A stretch of DNA of 64,000 nucleotides from Paraburkholderia rhynchosiae (GTDB lineage: Bacteria; Pseudomonadota; Gammaproteobacteria; Burkholderiales; Burkholderiaceae): contig NZ_PNXY01000001.1 of assembly GCF_002879865.1 (NCBI RefSeq), forward strand, positions 1 through 64,000. The letters run 5' to 3'. The notes beneath the pieces were generated by a model, which was not told the origin of the DNA, made no database searches, and saw only the letters and a program-made list of their open reading frames with translations. The position numbers and the translations under genes were made by a program. Shown here piece after piece: positions 1 through 8,691 of the stretch. Each line of letters starts with the position of its first letter. Position 1 is the first letter of the stretch.

Positions 1-277
1 GAACGCTCCACTCCATTGAGCATGTGATGTCGTGGTCAATCTGGCGGCGTCAACATCAATACCGCGCCCAGCAATGTCACTACCGGCGACGCGGTGGCGT
101 GCCTCCGGCGTATCTACGGCTGTAGTACTAAGATAATGCCGCGCTTTGCATCTCATAAACCAATCTCAATTTATGGTTGTTGATTAGTTTTAGTTAGTTA
201 ACCATAATTAATTTCGCTCGACGTTGGGAAACGTCACAAGCATCGAGCAAATTTACAACTAGCAGCAGGGAGTCAGA
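1..277. other. Non-coding left edge, AT-rich upstream region
   Basis: No gene can be supported here. The stretch from about 140 to 250 is clearly more AT-rich than the rest of the window and precedes the small gene starting at 278, so it most likely carries that gene's promoter. A short frame from 28 to about 183 reads somewhat like a protein tail but has no usable start and no family I recognise. Confidence 0.5.
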
Positions 278-541
278 TTGAATAGTACTAACGTAAAGGA
301 AACATCCGACCGCATCGCACATCTTGCGTCGGCCGTTTTGCATCGTCCGGGCGCCACGCATCTGGAGAAAGAGCTGGCCGGCTCCGCGCTGGCACAGCAC
401 CATACGTCGAAAGAAACCAGCACGGCAATCGGCAGCCTCGCGGCGAAAGTGCTTGGCGATCACGATCCCAGTTTCGAGGCCAAGGAACTGGCCGGCAGCG
501 TGCTTGCGCAAGTGCGTCGTTTGCATGGGTTGACGCTCTAG
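278..541 (+). CDS. Small internally duplicated protein of unknown function
   Basis: An 87-residue protein starting at TTG, chosen because a good ribosome-binding site (AGGGAG) lies six bases upstream; no ATG start is available. I do not recognise a named family. The protein contains two copies of one motif: about residues 15-39 (LA.AVL, then a short loop, then KELAGSALAQ) and about 55-79 (LAAKVL, loop, KELAGSVLAQ). No signal peptide or membrane segment is seen, so it is probably a soluble helical protein. It stands alone, with a terminator hairpin about 80 bases downstream shared with the convergent htpG. Function unknown. Confidence 0.72.
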   Translation: MNSTNVKETSDRIAHLASAVLHRPGATHLEKELAGSALAQHHTSKETSTAIGSLAAKVLGDHDPSFEAKELAGSVLAQVRRLHGLTL

Positions 542-613
542 CGCTGAAGTGCGTGGGAACGACGCATCGGGGTTTGTGTTCGTCGTGCCGCATGGCATCG
601 CATAGTGCAAGGC

Positions 614-644
614 TAAAAAAAATGCGCTGCCGAAGCAGCGCATT
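614..644 (-). terminator. Terminator of htpG, shared with the convergent small gene
   Basis: A perfect 10-bp stem (AATGCGCTGC/GCAGCGCATT) with a CGAA tetraloop at 621-644. An A-run at 614-622 becomes the U-run on the minus strand, so it best fits termination of htpG. Confidence 0.85.
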
Positions 645-685
645 CTCACTATCCCATGCGTCGAAGTAACACTACGCGATCAAGC

Positions 686-2584
686 TCAATTCGCGCGCGC
701 CAGCAACAACGCATTAGTACGCTTCACAAAGCTCGCTGGATCTTCCAGCGCGCCGCCTTCGGCCAGCAAGGCCTGGTCGAAGAGCAGGTGACACCAGTCG
801 TCGAAATTGGCGCTGTCGGCATGCAGGCCCTTCACCAGCGCGTGCTCCGGATTCACTTCCAGAATCGGATGGAATGACGGCGCCTGCTGGCCCGCTGCCT
901 TCAGCATGCGTTGCAGGTAGCCGCTCATTTCACCGTCGTCGGCAACGAGGCAGGACGGCGAATCGGTCAGGCGGAACGTGAGACGCACGTCCTTGGCCTT
1001 GTCCTTCAACGCTTCTTTCATCTTCTCGACCAGCGGCTTCAATTCTTCGCCGACCTTTTCCTGCGCCTCTTTTTCCTCGTCGTTCAGCGCGCCGAGGTCA
1101 AGGTCGCCGCGCGCCACGCTTTGCAGCGGCTTGCCGTCGAATTCGTTCAGGAACGACAGCATCCATTCATCCACGCGATCGGTCAGCAGCAGCACTTCGA
1201 CGCCCTTCTTGCGGAACACTTCAAGATGCGGGCTGTGCGTTGCGGCCTGCCAGGTGTCGGCGGTCACGTAGTAGATCTTGCTTTGCTCGGGCTTCATGCG
1301 CGCGATGTAGTCGGCCAGCGACACAGTCTGCTCCGGCGTCTCCGTATGGGTGGACGCAAAACGCACGAGTTTCGCAATGCGCTCGCGATTGGCAAAGTCT
1401 TCGCCGATGCCTTCCTTCAGCACCTGGCCGAACTCTTTCCAGAAACCGGCGTATTTTTCGCGGTCGGCGTCGTTGTCCGAATTGGCCAACTCTTCCAGCA
1501 TGGAGAGCGCGCGCTTGGTCACGCCCTCGCGAATCGCCTTGACGTCGCGGCTTTCCTGCAGGATTTCGCGCGACACGTTGAGCGGCAGATCGCTCGAATC
1601 GACCACGCCCTTCACGAAGCGCAGATACGCGGGCAGCAGTTGCTCGGCGTCGTCCATGATGAACACGCGCTTCACGTACAGCTTCAGCCCGCCGCGGTGA
1701 TCGCGATTCCACAGGTCGAACGGCGCGTGGCTCGGCACGTACAGCAGCTGCGTGTATTCGCTGCGGCCTTCGACACGGTTATGCGTCCATGTGAGCGGGT
1801 CCTGATGGTCGTGCGACAGGTGCTGATAGAACTGCTTGTACTGCTCGTCCGTGATGTCGCTCTTTGCACGGGTCCACAGCGCGCTTGCCTGATTGACGGT
1901 CTCGTCCTCGTCCTTCGTGACCATCTCGCTTTTTTCCGCGTCCCACTCTTCCTTCTTCATCAGAATGGGCAGCGCGACGTGATCGGAGTACCGCTGAATG
2001 ATCGACTTAAGCCGATGCAACGACAGCAGCTCGTCCTCATCCGCACGCAGATGCAGGGTGATGGTCGTGCCGCGCGCGGCGCGCTCGATCTGCTCGACCG
2101 CGAAATCGCCCTCGCCCGCGCTTTCCCAGCGCACGCCTTCCGACGCCGGCAAACCCGCACGGCGCGTTTCGACGGTGATCTTGTCGGCGACGATGAAGCC
2201 CGAATAGAAGCCCACGCCGAACTGGCCGATCAGCGCGGCGTCTTTCTGCTGGTCGCCCGACAGCCTGCCGAAGAATTCCTTCGTGCCCGAACGCGCGATG
2301 GTCCCGAGGTTCGCGATCGCTTCGTCGCGGCTCATGCCGATGCCGTTGTCGTCGATCGTGACAGTGCGCGCAGTCTTGTCGTACGACACGCGAATCCGCA
2401 GATTCGGGTCGTTCTCGTACAAGCCGCTGTTTTCAATGGCTTCGAAGCGCAGCTTGTCGGCCGCGTCGGACGCATTGGAAATCAGCTCGCGCAAAAAGAT
2501 TTCCTTGTTGCTGTACAGCGAATGGATCATCAGGTGCAGAAGCTGTTTCACTTCTGCCTGAAAGCTCATGGTTTCTTGTGCCAT
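686..2584 (-). CDS. htpG: Chaperone protein HtpG (Hsp90)
   Basis: ATP-dependent Hsp90 chaperone of the cytosol, 632 residues, the normal bacterial length. The N-terminal GHKL ATPase is complete: ELISNASDA at about 33-41 (catalytic Glu33, Mg-binding Asn37), DDNGIGM at 78-84 and the lid motif [11 protein letters not shown], followed by the middle and C-terminal dimerisation domains. The ATG at 2584 has a GAGAGGAAG ribosome-binding site just upstream. The gene is monocistronic, downstream of the MocR regulator on the same strand. A near-consensus sigma-32 promoter lies about 85-115 bases upstream of the start, overlapping the stop codon of the regulator gene, which agrees with the known heat-shock control of htpG. 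Confidence 0.98.
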   Translation of the reverse strand: MAQETMSFQAEVKQLLHLMIHSLYSNKEIFLRELISNASDAADKLRFEAIENSGLYENDPNLRIRVSYDKTARTVTIDDNGIGMSRDEAIANLGTIARSGTKEFFGRLSGDQQKDAALIGQFGVGFYSGFIVADKITVETRRAGLPASEGVRWESAGEGDFAVEQIERAARGTTITLHLRADEDELLSLHRLKSIIQRYSDHVALPILMKKEEWDAEKSEMVTKDEDETVNQASALWTRAKSDITDEQYKQFYQHLSHDHQDPLTWTHNRVEGRSEYTQLLYVPSHAPFDLWNRDHRGGLKLYVKRVFIMDDAEQLLPAYLRFVKGVVDSSDLPLNVSREILQESRDVKAIREGVTKRALSMLEELANSDNDADREKYAGFWKEFGQVLKEGIGEDFANRERIAKLVRFASTHTETPEQTVSLADYIARMKPEQSKIYYVTADTWQAATHSPHLEVFRKKGVEVLLLTDRVDEWMLSFLNEFDGKPLQSVARGDLDLGALNDEEKEAQEKVGEELKPLVEKMKEALKDKAKDVRLTFRLTDSPSCLVADDGEMSGYLQRMLKAAGQQAPSFHPILEVNPEHALVKGLHADSANFDDWCHLLFDQALLAEGGALEDPASFVKRTNALLLARAN

Positions 2585-2668
2585 GGTCGGACTTCCTCTC
2601 TGTTGCGAATGGGATTCGGGACAGGCGTGGCGCGGTCACCGCTATGCCGCGCCGCCGGTTTGTGCGCC

Positions 2669-2698
2669 TAAATGAGGGCGCCGCGGCGCGGTTTCAAG
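2669..2698 (-). promoter_or_regulatory. Sigma-32 heat-shock promoter of htpG
   Basis: Read on the minus strand, CTTGAAA (2698-2692) is followed after 13 bases by CCCTCATTTA (2678-2669). This matches the RpoH consensus CTTGAAA-N(13-14)-CCCCATNT closely, with an expected transcript start near 2660. The -35 element overlaps the TGA stop of the upstream gene (2694-2696). Confidence 0.85.
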
Positions 2699-4145
2699 AG
2701 GCGCGCCGCGCGACGCCGTCGAGATAACGGCACAAAAACGTGGCGAGTTCGGGATCGCCGCAATTGGCGATATTGAAGCGCATCCACGTGGTGGGCGACT
2801 GCTGCGGCGAAAAAAGGCTGCCGGGCGTCAGCAGGAAGCCGGCTTCGTGAGCTGCTGCGGTCAGCCCGTCCGCGTCGACTCCGGTGTCTGCCCACACGAA
2901 CATGCCGGCCGTGGGCGTCAGAAAGAGCTTGAGGCCGGTCTTTTCCAGCATCCGCACGGACTTTTCGCGCACACCGTCGAGCCGCGCGCGAAGCCGCTCG
3001 ACGTGCCGCCGGTAATGGCCCTCAGTCAGGATCTTGTACAGCACGCGCTCGTTCAGCTCCGGGCTCGTCATGCCGACCAGCATCTTCTGGTCGCTGACCG
3101 CCTTCGCGACTTCCGGCGCGCACGCGATAAAACCGACGCGCAGATTCGGCGCGAGCGTCTTCGAAAAGCTGCCGAGGTAAATCACGCGCTTTAGCTGGTC
3201 GAGGCTCGCGAGCCGCGTGCCGGCATAGCTCGGCGGGCAGAGATCGCCATAAATATCATCTTCGACGACGATGAAGTCGTAGGCCTCGGCAAGCCGCAGA
3301 ATGCGAAACGCCTGCGCGGCCGTCAGCGACGTGCCCGTGGGGTTCTGCAACACCGAGTTGATCACCAGCATCTTGGGCCGCCACGTTTGCACGAGCGTTT
3401 CGAGCGCGTCGAGGTCCGGACCGTCCGGCGTGTACGGCATGCCGACGAGCCGCGCGCCCTGCGACGCGAAACGCCCGAACATCTGGAACCACGCCGGATC
3501 GCCGACGATCACCGAATCGCCCGGCTTCACGTAAATGCGCGAGATCAGGTCGATGGCCTGCGTGATGCCCGACACCATCACGATCTGATCGGGCGACGCG
3601 CCGATCTCCAGTTCCTCGAGCCGCGTCTGCAACTGCTGACGCAGCGGCAGAAAACCGAGCGGCGTGCCGATGCCGAGCATCTGCGCGCCGCTTTGTCGGC
3701 CGAGCGTGCGCAACGCGTTGGTGATCAACTCGCCGTCGAGCCAGCGCGCCGGCAGATAGCCGAGCCCCGGACTGCGCTCCGGACGCGCGCCGGTGTGCAG
3801 CATATTGCGCAGCAGCCACACCACGTCGATGGTGGCCGGCGCGGGCGCCTGCATCACTGGACGAATTTCCGCAACGGGCGCGCCCGCGAGGCGCTCGCGC
3901 ACGAAGAAGCCGGAACCGCGCCGCGACTCGAGATACCCCTGCGCGACCAGCCGCTCGTACGCCTCGACCACGGTGAAACGCGACACGCCTTTGTCGAGCG
4001 CGAGCTTGCGGATCGACGGCATGCGCATGCCGGGGCGAAACACGCGCTCCTCGATGCGGCGGCGGGCCCACTGGACGAGCTGCTCCACCAGCGTCAGCGA
4101 CGCCGTGTCGTGCGGTGCGGGAATCTGCGTAAGCGGGACGGACAT
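2694..4145 (-). CDS. MocR/PdxR-type regulator (GntR wHTH fused to aminotransferase domain)
   Basis: A 483-residue transcription factor. Residues about 17-85 form a GntR winged helix (RMPSIRKLA, SRFTVVEAYERL, GSGFFV). Residues about 120-480 form a fold-type I aminotransferase-like domain with the PLP lysine in GSFSKTLAP (Lys329), VEDDIYGD and NPTG. Family members use PLP or an amino-acid adduct as effector and often control vitamin B6 or amino-acid genes. The target here is not evident from sequence, but the divergent VOC, aminotransferase and RidA genes are the obvious neighbours. Repeats resembling its own operator lie just upstream of the start. It is not provably PdxR, so no symbol is given. 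Confidence 0.93.
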   Translation of the reverse strand: MSVPLTQIPAPHDTASLTLVEQLVQWARRRIEERVFRPGMRMPSIRKLALDKGVSRFTVVEAYERLVAQGYLESRRGSGFFVRERLAGAPVAEIRPVMQAPAPATIDVVWLLRNMLHTGARPERSPGLGYLPARWLDGELITNALRTLGRQSGAQMLGIGTPLGFLPLRQQLQTRLEELEIGASPDQIVMVSGITQAIDLISRIYVKPGDSVIVGDPAWFQMFGRFASQGARLVGMPYTPDGPDLDALETLVQTWRPKMLVINSVLQNPTGTSLTAAQAFRILRLAEAYDFIVVEDDIYGDLCPPSYAGTRLASLDQLKRVIYLGSFSKTLAPNLRVGFIACAPEVAKAVSDQKMLVGMTSPELNERVLYKILTEGHYRRHVERLRARLDGVREKSVRMLEKTGLKLFLTPTAGMFVWADTGVDADGLTAAAHEAGFLLTPGSLFSPQQSPTTWMRFNIANCGDPELATFLCRYLDGVARRAS

Positions 4146-4158
4146 AGACGGGCTCCAA

Positions 4159-4194
4159 CTGTACCGAACGGTATCGAGTCGATTGTACCGTTAC
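4159..4194. promoter_or_regulatory. Operator-like repeats for the MocR regulator
   Basis: TGTACCGAACGGTA at 4160-4173 contains the inverted repeat TACCG-AA-CGGTA. The half-site TGTACCG is repeated directly at 4184-4190, 24 bp away. It lies immediately upstream of the regulator start at 4145, the position and arrangement (direct repeats about two helical turns apart) typical of MocR self-regulation. The binding is inferred. Confidence 0.6.
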
Positions 4195-4552
4195 TGTGCT
4201 GGTCGGCGCCGCTACATTTGAGACAGACAAAGCGCGCTCGCCGAAGGACGCGGCGTATTCGAGTTGGCGCACCTGGCGGCGGTGCCGCTCATCGGGTTGC
4301 CAGGGTCGCGGGCACTGTTTGCCGCGTTGCGGGCGAGCGAGCGAGCCGACAGGCGAGTCGGCGAGCGAACCCGCAAACAAACCCACGGCCAATCGCCGGC
4401 AACCAGCCGCAAATACGCCGCACCGCCTGGTAATCGCACGTTCGCGGGGCGCGGCCGACCCGCGAACGGTTATGCTTACGCCCCCGGCACCCGCATATCC
4501 TGCGCGCGCCGCGGTCCGGCTTACTGTAGAACCCCGTTTCCTCGATCCGCAA
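4195..4552. other. Intergenic region between divergent MocR and VOC genes
   Basis: About 360 bp without a supported gene. It contains a run of short imperfect GCGAGCGA/GGCGAGTC repeats at about 4330-4372. Promoters for the VOC gene must lie here but none is clear. Confidence 0.45.
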
Positions 4553-5260
4553 ATGACCGCACATTCGCTGCATCTCGATCATCTCGTGATTTCCGCCCGC
4601 ACGCTCGACGAGGGCACCCAGTACGTGGCCGACATTCTCGGCGTCGCGCCGGCCGGCGGCGGCGCGCATCCGCTGATGCGCACGCACAACCGCCTGCTGA
4701 ACCTGTGGGGCGGCGTCTATCTGGAAGTGATCGCGATCGACCCGCATGCCGACGCTCCCCACGATTCCGCCGACGGCGCCGCGCCGCGCGCGCGCCTCTT
4801 TGCGCTCGACGACCCCGCGACCCACGCGCGCCTCGAAAACGGGCCGTACCTGTCGCATTGGGTCGTCCGGGTCGAGCGGCCGAAACACCTGCCGACGTGG
4901 CAAGCCCAGTACCCGCAGCGCATCCCGCCGATCGTGCCGATGACGCGCGGCGATTTAACATGGGGCCTGTCGGTCCCGGAAGACGGCACATTTCCCGCCT
5001 GGCAAGGCGCCGGCGACGGCGTGCTGCCCTCCCTGATCCAGTGGGACACGGCGCGCAATCCGTCGGCGGCCTTGCCGGAAACCGGCATCGCGCTGAAAGC
5101 GTTGAAAGCCGTGCATCCGCAAGCCGACACGGTGGCGGCGCAATTGCAGTGGCTGGGCGCGCGGCATCTGATCGAACTGCGGTCCACGGATGACGCCGCG
5201 GCCCCGGCGGCGCTCATTGCCGAGTTCGAAACACCCAACGGCCTACGGACCCTTAAATAA
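4553..5260 (+). CDS. VOC superfamily (glyoxalase-like) protein
   Basis: About 235 residues starting MTAHSLHLDHLVISA, with a glyoxalase-like beta-alpha-beta start at residues 5-30, a second conserved stretch around LMRTHNRLLNLWGGVYLEVI (about 43-62), and a C-terminal half resembling the PF13468-type glyoxalase-like proteins. Substrate unknown. The frame is open upstream, but no upstream start has a ribosome-binding site; the ATG at 4553 gives a domain-fitting N-terminus, although its own Shine-Dalgarno is also poor. The next gene, an aminotransferase, follows 75 bases later in the same direction. Confidence 0.8.
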   Translation: MTAHSLHLDHLVISARTLDEGTQYVADILGVAPAGGGAHPLMRTHNRLLNLWGGVYLEVIAIDPHADAPHDSADGAAPRARLFALDDPATHARLENGPYLSHWVVRVERPKHLPTWQAQYPQRIPPIVPMTRGDLTWGLSVPEDGTFPAWQGAGDGVLPSLIQWDTARNPSAALPETGIALKALKAVHPQADTVAAQLQWLGARHLIELRSTDDAAAPAALIAEFETPNGLRTLK

Positions 5261-5335
5261 CCAGCGCGCGCGGGTCGCCGACTCGCGCGATAATCGACGT
5301 TTTGACTCGTTCCAGAAATACCAGCAGAGGAGACC

Positions 5336-6532
5336 ATGGACCAAAGCGACCTTAAAGCCCCCACGTGGCAGTTGTCCGAACGCGCACGCAAGCTCACGAG
5401 TTCGGCGATCCGCGAAATTCTGAAGGTCACGGAACGACCGGAAGTCATTTCGTTCGCGGGCGGCCTGCCCTCGCCGGCCACCTTCCCGGCTGAACGCATG
5501 CGCGAAGCGTCCGACCGTATTCTGCGCGACGCGCCCGCCGCGGCGCTCCAGTACAGCGCGACCGAAGGCTATTTGCCGCTGCGTGAATGGGTCGCGCAGC
5601 GCTATTCGGTGAACGGCGCGCAGATCCGTCCCACTCAGGTGCTGATCACCACCGGCTCGCAGCAAGCGCTGGATCTGCTCGGCAAAGTGCTGGTGTGCCC
5701 GGAGAGCCCCGTGCTCGTCGAAACGCCGACTTACCTCGGCGCACTGCAATCGTTCTCGATGTACGAGCCGCGCTACATCCAGGTGCCGACCGACGAGCAA
5801 GGGCTGATCCCCGAAGCACTCACGCCCGACCTCACCGCCAGCGCGCGCCTGTTGTACGCGCAACCGAACTTCCAGAATCCGACCGGCCGCCGCCTGCCGG
5901 TCGAGCGCCGCCGCGCGCTCGCCGAGTTCGCGAAAACCGCGCCGTTCCCCGTGATCGAAGACGATCCGTACGGGGCGCTCGATTACGCGGGCGAACCGCT
6001 GCCCACCATGCTGTCGATGGCGCCCGATCACATCGTGCACCTCGGTTCGTTCTCCAAGGTGCTGGCGCCGGGTCTGCGGGTCGGCTACATCATCGCGCCG
6101 GAAGAGCTGATCTTCAAACTCGTGCAGGCCAAGCAGGCCACCGATCTCCACACGCCGAGCTTCACGCAGCGCATCGTCCATGAAGTGATCAAGGACGGCT
6201 TTCTCGACGAGCACGTGCCGACCATCCGCGAGTTGTACCGCGACCAATGCGCGGCGATGCTGGCCTCGCTCGAACGCTATATGCCCGAAGGCGTGAACTG
6301 GAATCGTCCGGAAGGCGGCATGTTCGTCTGGGTGAATCTGCCCGCGCAGATCGACAGCATGAAGCTGCTGGAAGAAGCCGTCGCGCAGAACGTCGCGTTC
6401 GTGCCGGGCGGCCCGTTCTTCGCAAACGAGGCGCAGCACAACACGCTGCGTCTGTCGTTCGTCACGGTGCCGCCGGCGAAGATCGACGAAGGCGTGTCGC
6501 GTCTCGCGGCGCTGATTCGCGCAAAGCTTTAA
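5336..6532 (+). CDS. PLP-dependent aminotransferase, class I/II (LysN/2-aminoadipate type)
   Basis: A 398-residue fold-type I aminotransferase. Visible motifs: FAGGLPSPATFP near residue 40, the substrate-side PNFQNPTG (about 177-184), EDDPYG (about 208-213) and the Schiff-base lysine in LGSFSKVLAPG (Lys241). The overall layout fits the 2-aminoadipate/kynurenine/aromatic group of transaminases; the exact substrate cannot be read from sequence. The ATG at 5336 follows a strong AGAGGAG site. RidA starts 55 bases downstream on the same strand, a sensible partner because RidA hydrolyses reactive enamines and imines released by PLP enzymes. Confidence 0.93.
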   Translation: MDQSDLKAPTWQLSERARKLTSSAIREILKVTERPEVISFAGGLPSPATFPAERMREASDRILRDAPAAALQYSATEGYLPLREWVAQRYSVNGAQIRPTQVLITTGSQQALDLLGKVLVCPESPVLVETPTYLGALQSFSMYEPRYIQVPTDEQGLIPEALTPDLTASARLLYAQPNFQNPTGRRLPVERRRALAEFAKTAPFPVIEDDPYGALDYAGEPLPTMLSMAPDHIVHLGSFSKVLAPGLRVGYIIAPEELIFKLVQAKQATDLHTPSFTQRIVHEVIKDGFLDEHVPTIRELYRDQCAAMLASLERYMPEGVNWNRPEGGMFVWVNLPAQIDSMKLLEEAVAQNVAFVPGGPFFANEAQHNTLRLSFVTVPPAKIDEGVSRLAALIRAKL

Positions 6533-6587
6533 ACGCAGCCGGCCCGCTTTGCCGCTAGCGAACTCCACTACTGACCGAGGACACAAC

Positions 6588-7052
6588 ATGGCTCAAACGA
6601 ATGTTTACGACAAGCTCAAGGAACTGGGCATCGAATTGCCGACCGCCGGCGCCCCGGCAGCCGCGTATGTGATGAGCGCGCAGAGCGGCAATACGGTGTA
6701 CCTGTCCGGCCACATCGCGAAGAAAGACGGCAAGGTGTGGGCGGGCAAACTCGGCGCCGACCTCGGCACTGAAGACGGCAAGGCCGCGGCGCGTTCCATC
6801 GCCGTCGATCTGCTCGCCACGCTGCACGCGCATGTGGGCGACCTCAACCGCGTCACGCGCATCGTCAAACTGATGAGCCTCGTCAACTCCACGCTCGAAT
6901 TCACCGAACAGCATCTGGTCACAAACGGCGCATCGGAATTGATCGCCGACGTCTTCGGCGAACGCGGCAAGCACGCGCGTTCGGCATTCGGCGTCGCGCA
7001 GATTCCGCTCGGCGCGTGCGTCGAAATCGAGATGATCGCGGAAGTCGAGTAA
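6588..7052 (+). CDS. RidA/YjgF family enamine-imine deaminase
   Basis: A 154-residue RidA-family protein, here of the longer type with an N-terminal extension (KLKELGIELPTAGAPAAAY) before the core. Conserved core features are VYLSGHIA near 45-52, LNRVTRIVKL and RSAFGVAQIPLGACVEIE, including the conserved Arg of the family's carboxylate-binding site. It removes unstable 2-aminoacrylate-like intermediates in the cytosol. The ATG at 6588 has CCGAGG upstream. Likely co-transcribed with the aminotransferase. Whether it is a true RidA or one of the Rid2-Rid7 subfamilies is not settled by eye. Confidence 0.9.
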   Translation: MAQTNVYDKLKELGIELPTAGAPAAAYVMSAQSGNTVYLSGHIAKKDGKVWAGKLGADLGTEDGKAAARSIAVDLLATLHAHVGDLNRVTRIVKLMSLVNSTLEFTEQHLVTNGASELIADVFGERGKHARSAFGVAQIPLGACVEIEMIAEVE

Positions 7053-7220
7053 CGCATCACGATGCAAAAAGGCCGACTCGTCCGGCCCGCTGCATGCAAC
7101 GCGTCGCGAGGTGTCGATCACCCGCGGCGCGTTTTGCATTTGTGGCGAGGTGGATCGTTCCCTCGGCAGCGGATAGAATCCGCGAACCCATCAACCGCAG
7201 GAATCGCCGGACCTCGCCCG

Positions 7221-8123
7221 ATGCCCGCCAACACCGTTCGTTTCAAACAGGTCGACGTATTCACGTCGGTGCCGTTCAAAGGCAATCCGCTCGCCGTCAT
7301 ATTCGACGCGGACGCACTCAGCGCCGATCAGATGCAGGCGATCGCGCACTGGACCAATCTGTCCGAAACAACGTTCCTGTTGAAGCCGACCGATGCGGCC
7401 GCCGACTATCGCGTGCGCATTTTCACGACTCACGGCGAATTGCCGTTCGCAGGACATCCGACGCTCGGCACCGCGCATGCGCTGCTCGAAAGCGGCTATC
7501 AGCCGAAGCAGCCGGGCAAGCTCGTTCAGCAATGCGGCGTGGGGCTCGTCGAATTGCAGGCCATTCACGAAGACTCCGGCGACGCACACGGCGCGTGGGC
7601 TTTCGCCGCGCCGCCCGCGCGCATCACACCGCTGCCGGAACAACAATACGCCGCGCTCTCTACGGCTTTACGTAGCGACGCCATTGACTTCAGCGCTCCA
7701 CCGTGCGCCGTGGACAATGGCGCGCCGTGGCTCGTCGTGCGAGTCAATTCAGCGCGCGAATGTCTGGCACTCGAACCGGAGGCCGCCACACTAGCGGAAC
7801 TCGTGCATTCCGTCGGCACGCACGGTCTTGCGGTCTATGGCCCGCACGACGCCGACGGCCCGGCCACTTTCGAAGTGCGGTGCCTGATGATGGGCGGCGG
7901 CTTCGGCGTCGGTGAAGATCCTGTCACGGGCAGTGCCAATGCGGCGCTCGCGGGCCTGCTCAGCGCCCAACATCTGCGCCCCGCTGCCCGCTACACAGCA
8001 CGCCAGGGCACTGCCTTGGGGCGTGCGGGCAAGATCGTCGTGCGCTACGACGACACGAACGGCAAAACGTGGATCGGCGGCTCGTCGGTGACGGTCGTCG
8101 ACGGCAGCTTCCGGATGCCGTAA
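7221..8123 (+). CDS. PhzF family isomerase/epimerase-like protein
   Basis: A 300-residue PhzF-fold protein (diaminopimelate-epimerase-like double barrel). Diagnostic motifs: the N-terminal QVDVFTSVPFKGNPLAV, LSETTFLL with the catalytic-type Glu, THGELPFAGHPTLGTAHAL, and near the C-terminus VGEDPVTGSANAAL with the conserved Asp. The frame is open further upstream, but the ATG at 7221 starts exactly at the family's N-terminus. PhzF itself acts in phenazine synthesis; no other phz genes are here, so it is one of the many PhzF-like proteins of unknown substrate. Confidence 0.92.
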   Translation: MPANTVRFKQVDVFTSVPFKGNPLAVIFDADALSADQMQAIAHWTNLSETTFLLKPTDAAADYRVRIFTTHGELPFAGHPTLGTAHALLESGYQPKQPGKLVQQCGVGLVELQAIHEDSGDAHGAWAFAAPPARITPLPEQQYAALSTALRSDAIDFSAPPCAVDNGAPWLVVRVNSARECLALEPEAATLAELVHSVGTHGLAVYGPHDADGPATFEVRCLMMGGGFGVGEDPVTGSANAALAGLLSAQHLRPAARYTARQGTALGRAGKIVVRYDDTNGKTWIGGSSVTVVDGSFRMP

Positions 8124-8691
8124 CCGGCCCGTCGTTTGCTTACACCTGGCCGCGTCTGCCGGGGCGATAGCAGGGCTGCCGCAACGCAGCCAGGATAAAA
8201 GCCGGACGCGACTCGTCCTGCTTGACCAGGTTGGCCACGTTTAACCACAAAATGCCGCTTTGTTCGCTAACCCCATGCGGTCGCATAACGAACGGCCTGT
8301 AAAAAGACCACGCACAGATCACGCACGTGAAAGCCGTCATGCCGGAGCGCCGAAACCCGATGGAATATTCAAAAACAATGACTGCGAGCGTACGATCCCA
8401 CGCCTGCCCCGACTTGTGGCGGCACGGGCCACAAAACAGGCTGCAAAACCGCCCCGATAGGGCTGCGACCCACGCCCGCGTATACCCGATGCCGGGACTC
8501 TTCCTTAATCCAGTGGCATTAAGTAATATCGAAACGTCCCTGACAGATTGCGAACGATCAGGCACCAAGCCACGCCCCCTCTTCTTGCGCAGCAGTTCTG
8601 GCAACTTGGTCACCATGCAGCCATCCATGAAAACAGCGCAATCGATGCTCGCGCGTTCGCAACCGGCCGGCAGCTGGCTACGGGCCGCCTG
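8124..8691. other. Intergenic region upstream of the GGDEF-EAL gene
   Basis: 568 bp with no convincing gene. Open frames on both strands lack family-like sequence and ribosome-binding sites. It presumably holds a long leader and promoter for the downstream c-di-GMP gene. Confidence 0.4.

Noticed and set aside
28..183. Open frame at the left edge that reads like a protein tail
   Set aside because: No start, no recognised family and too short; it may be a decayed gene but I cannot support it.
911..2671. 586-codon frame antisense to htpG, and similar long antisense frames over parC, uup and the ABC genes
   Set aside because: Shadows produced by the high GC at third codon positions; the opposite strand carries well-defined genes.
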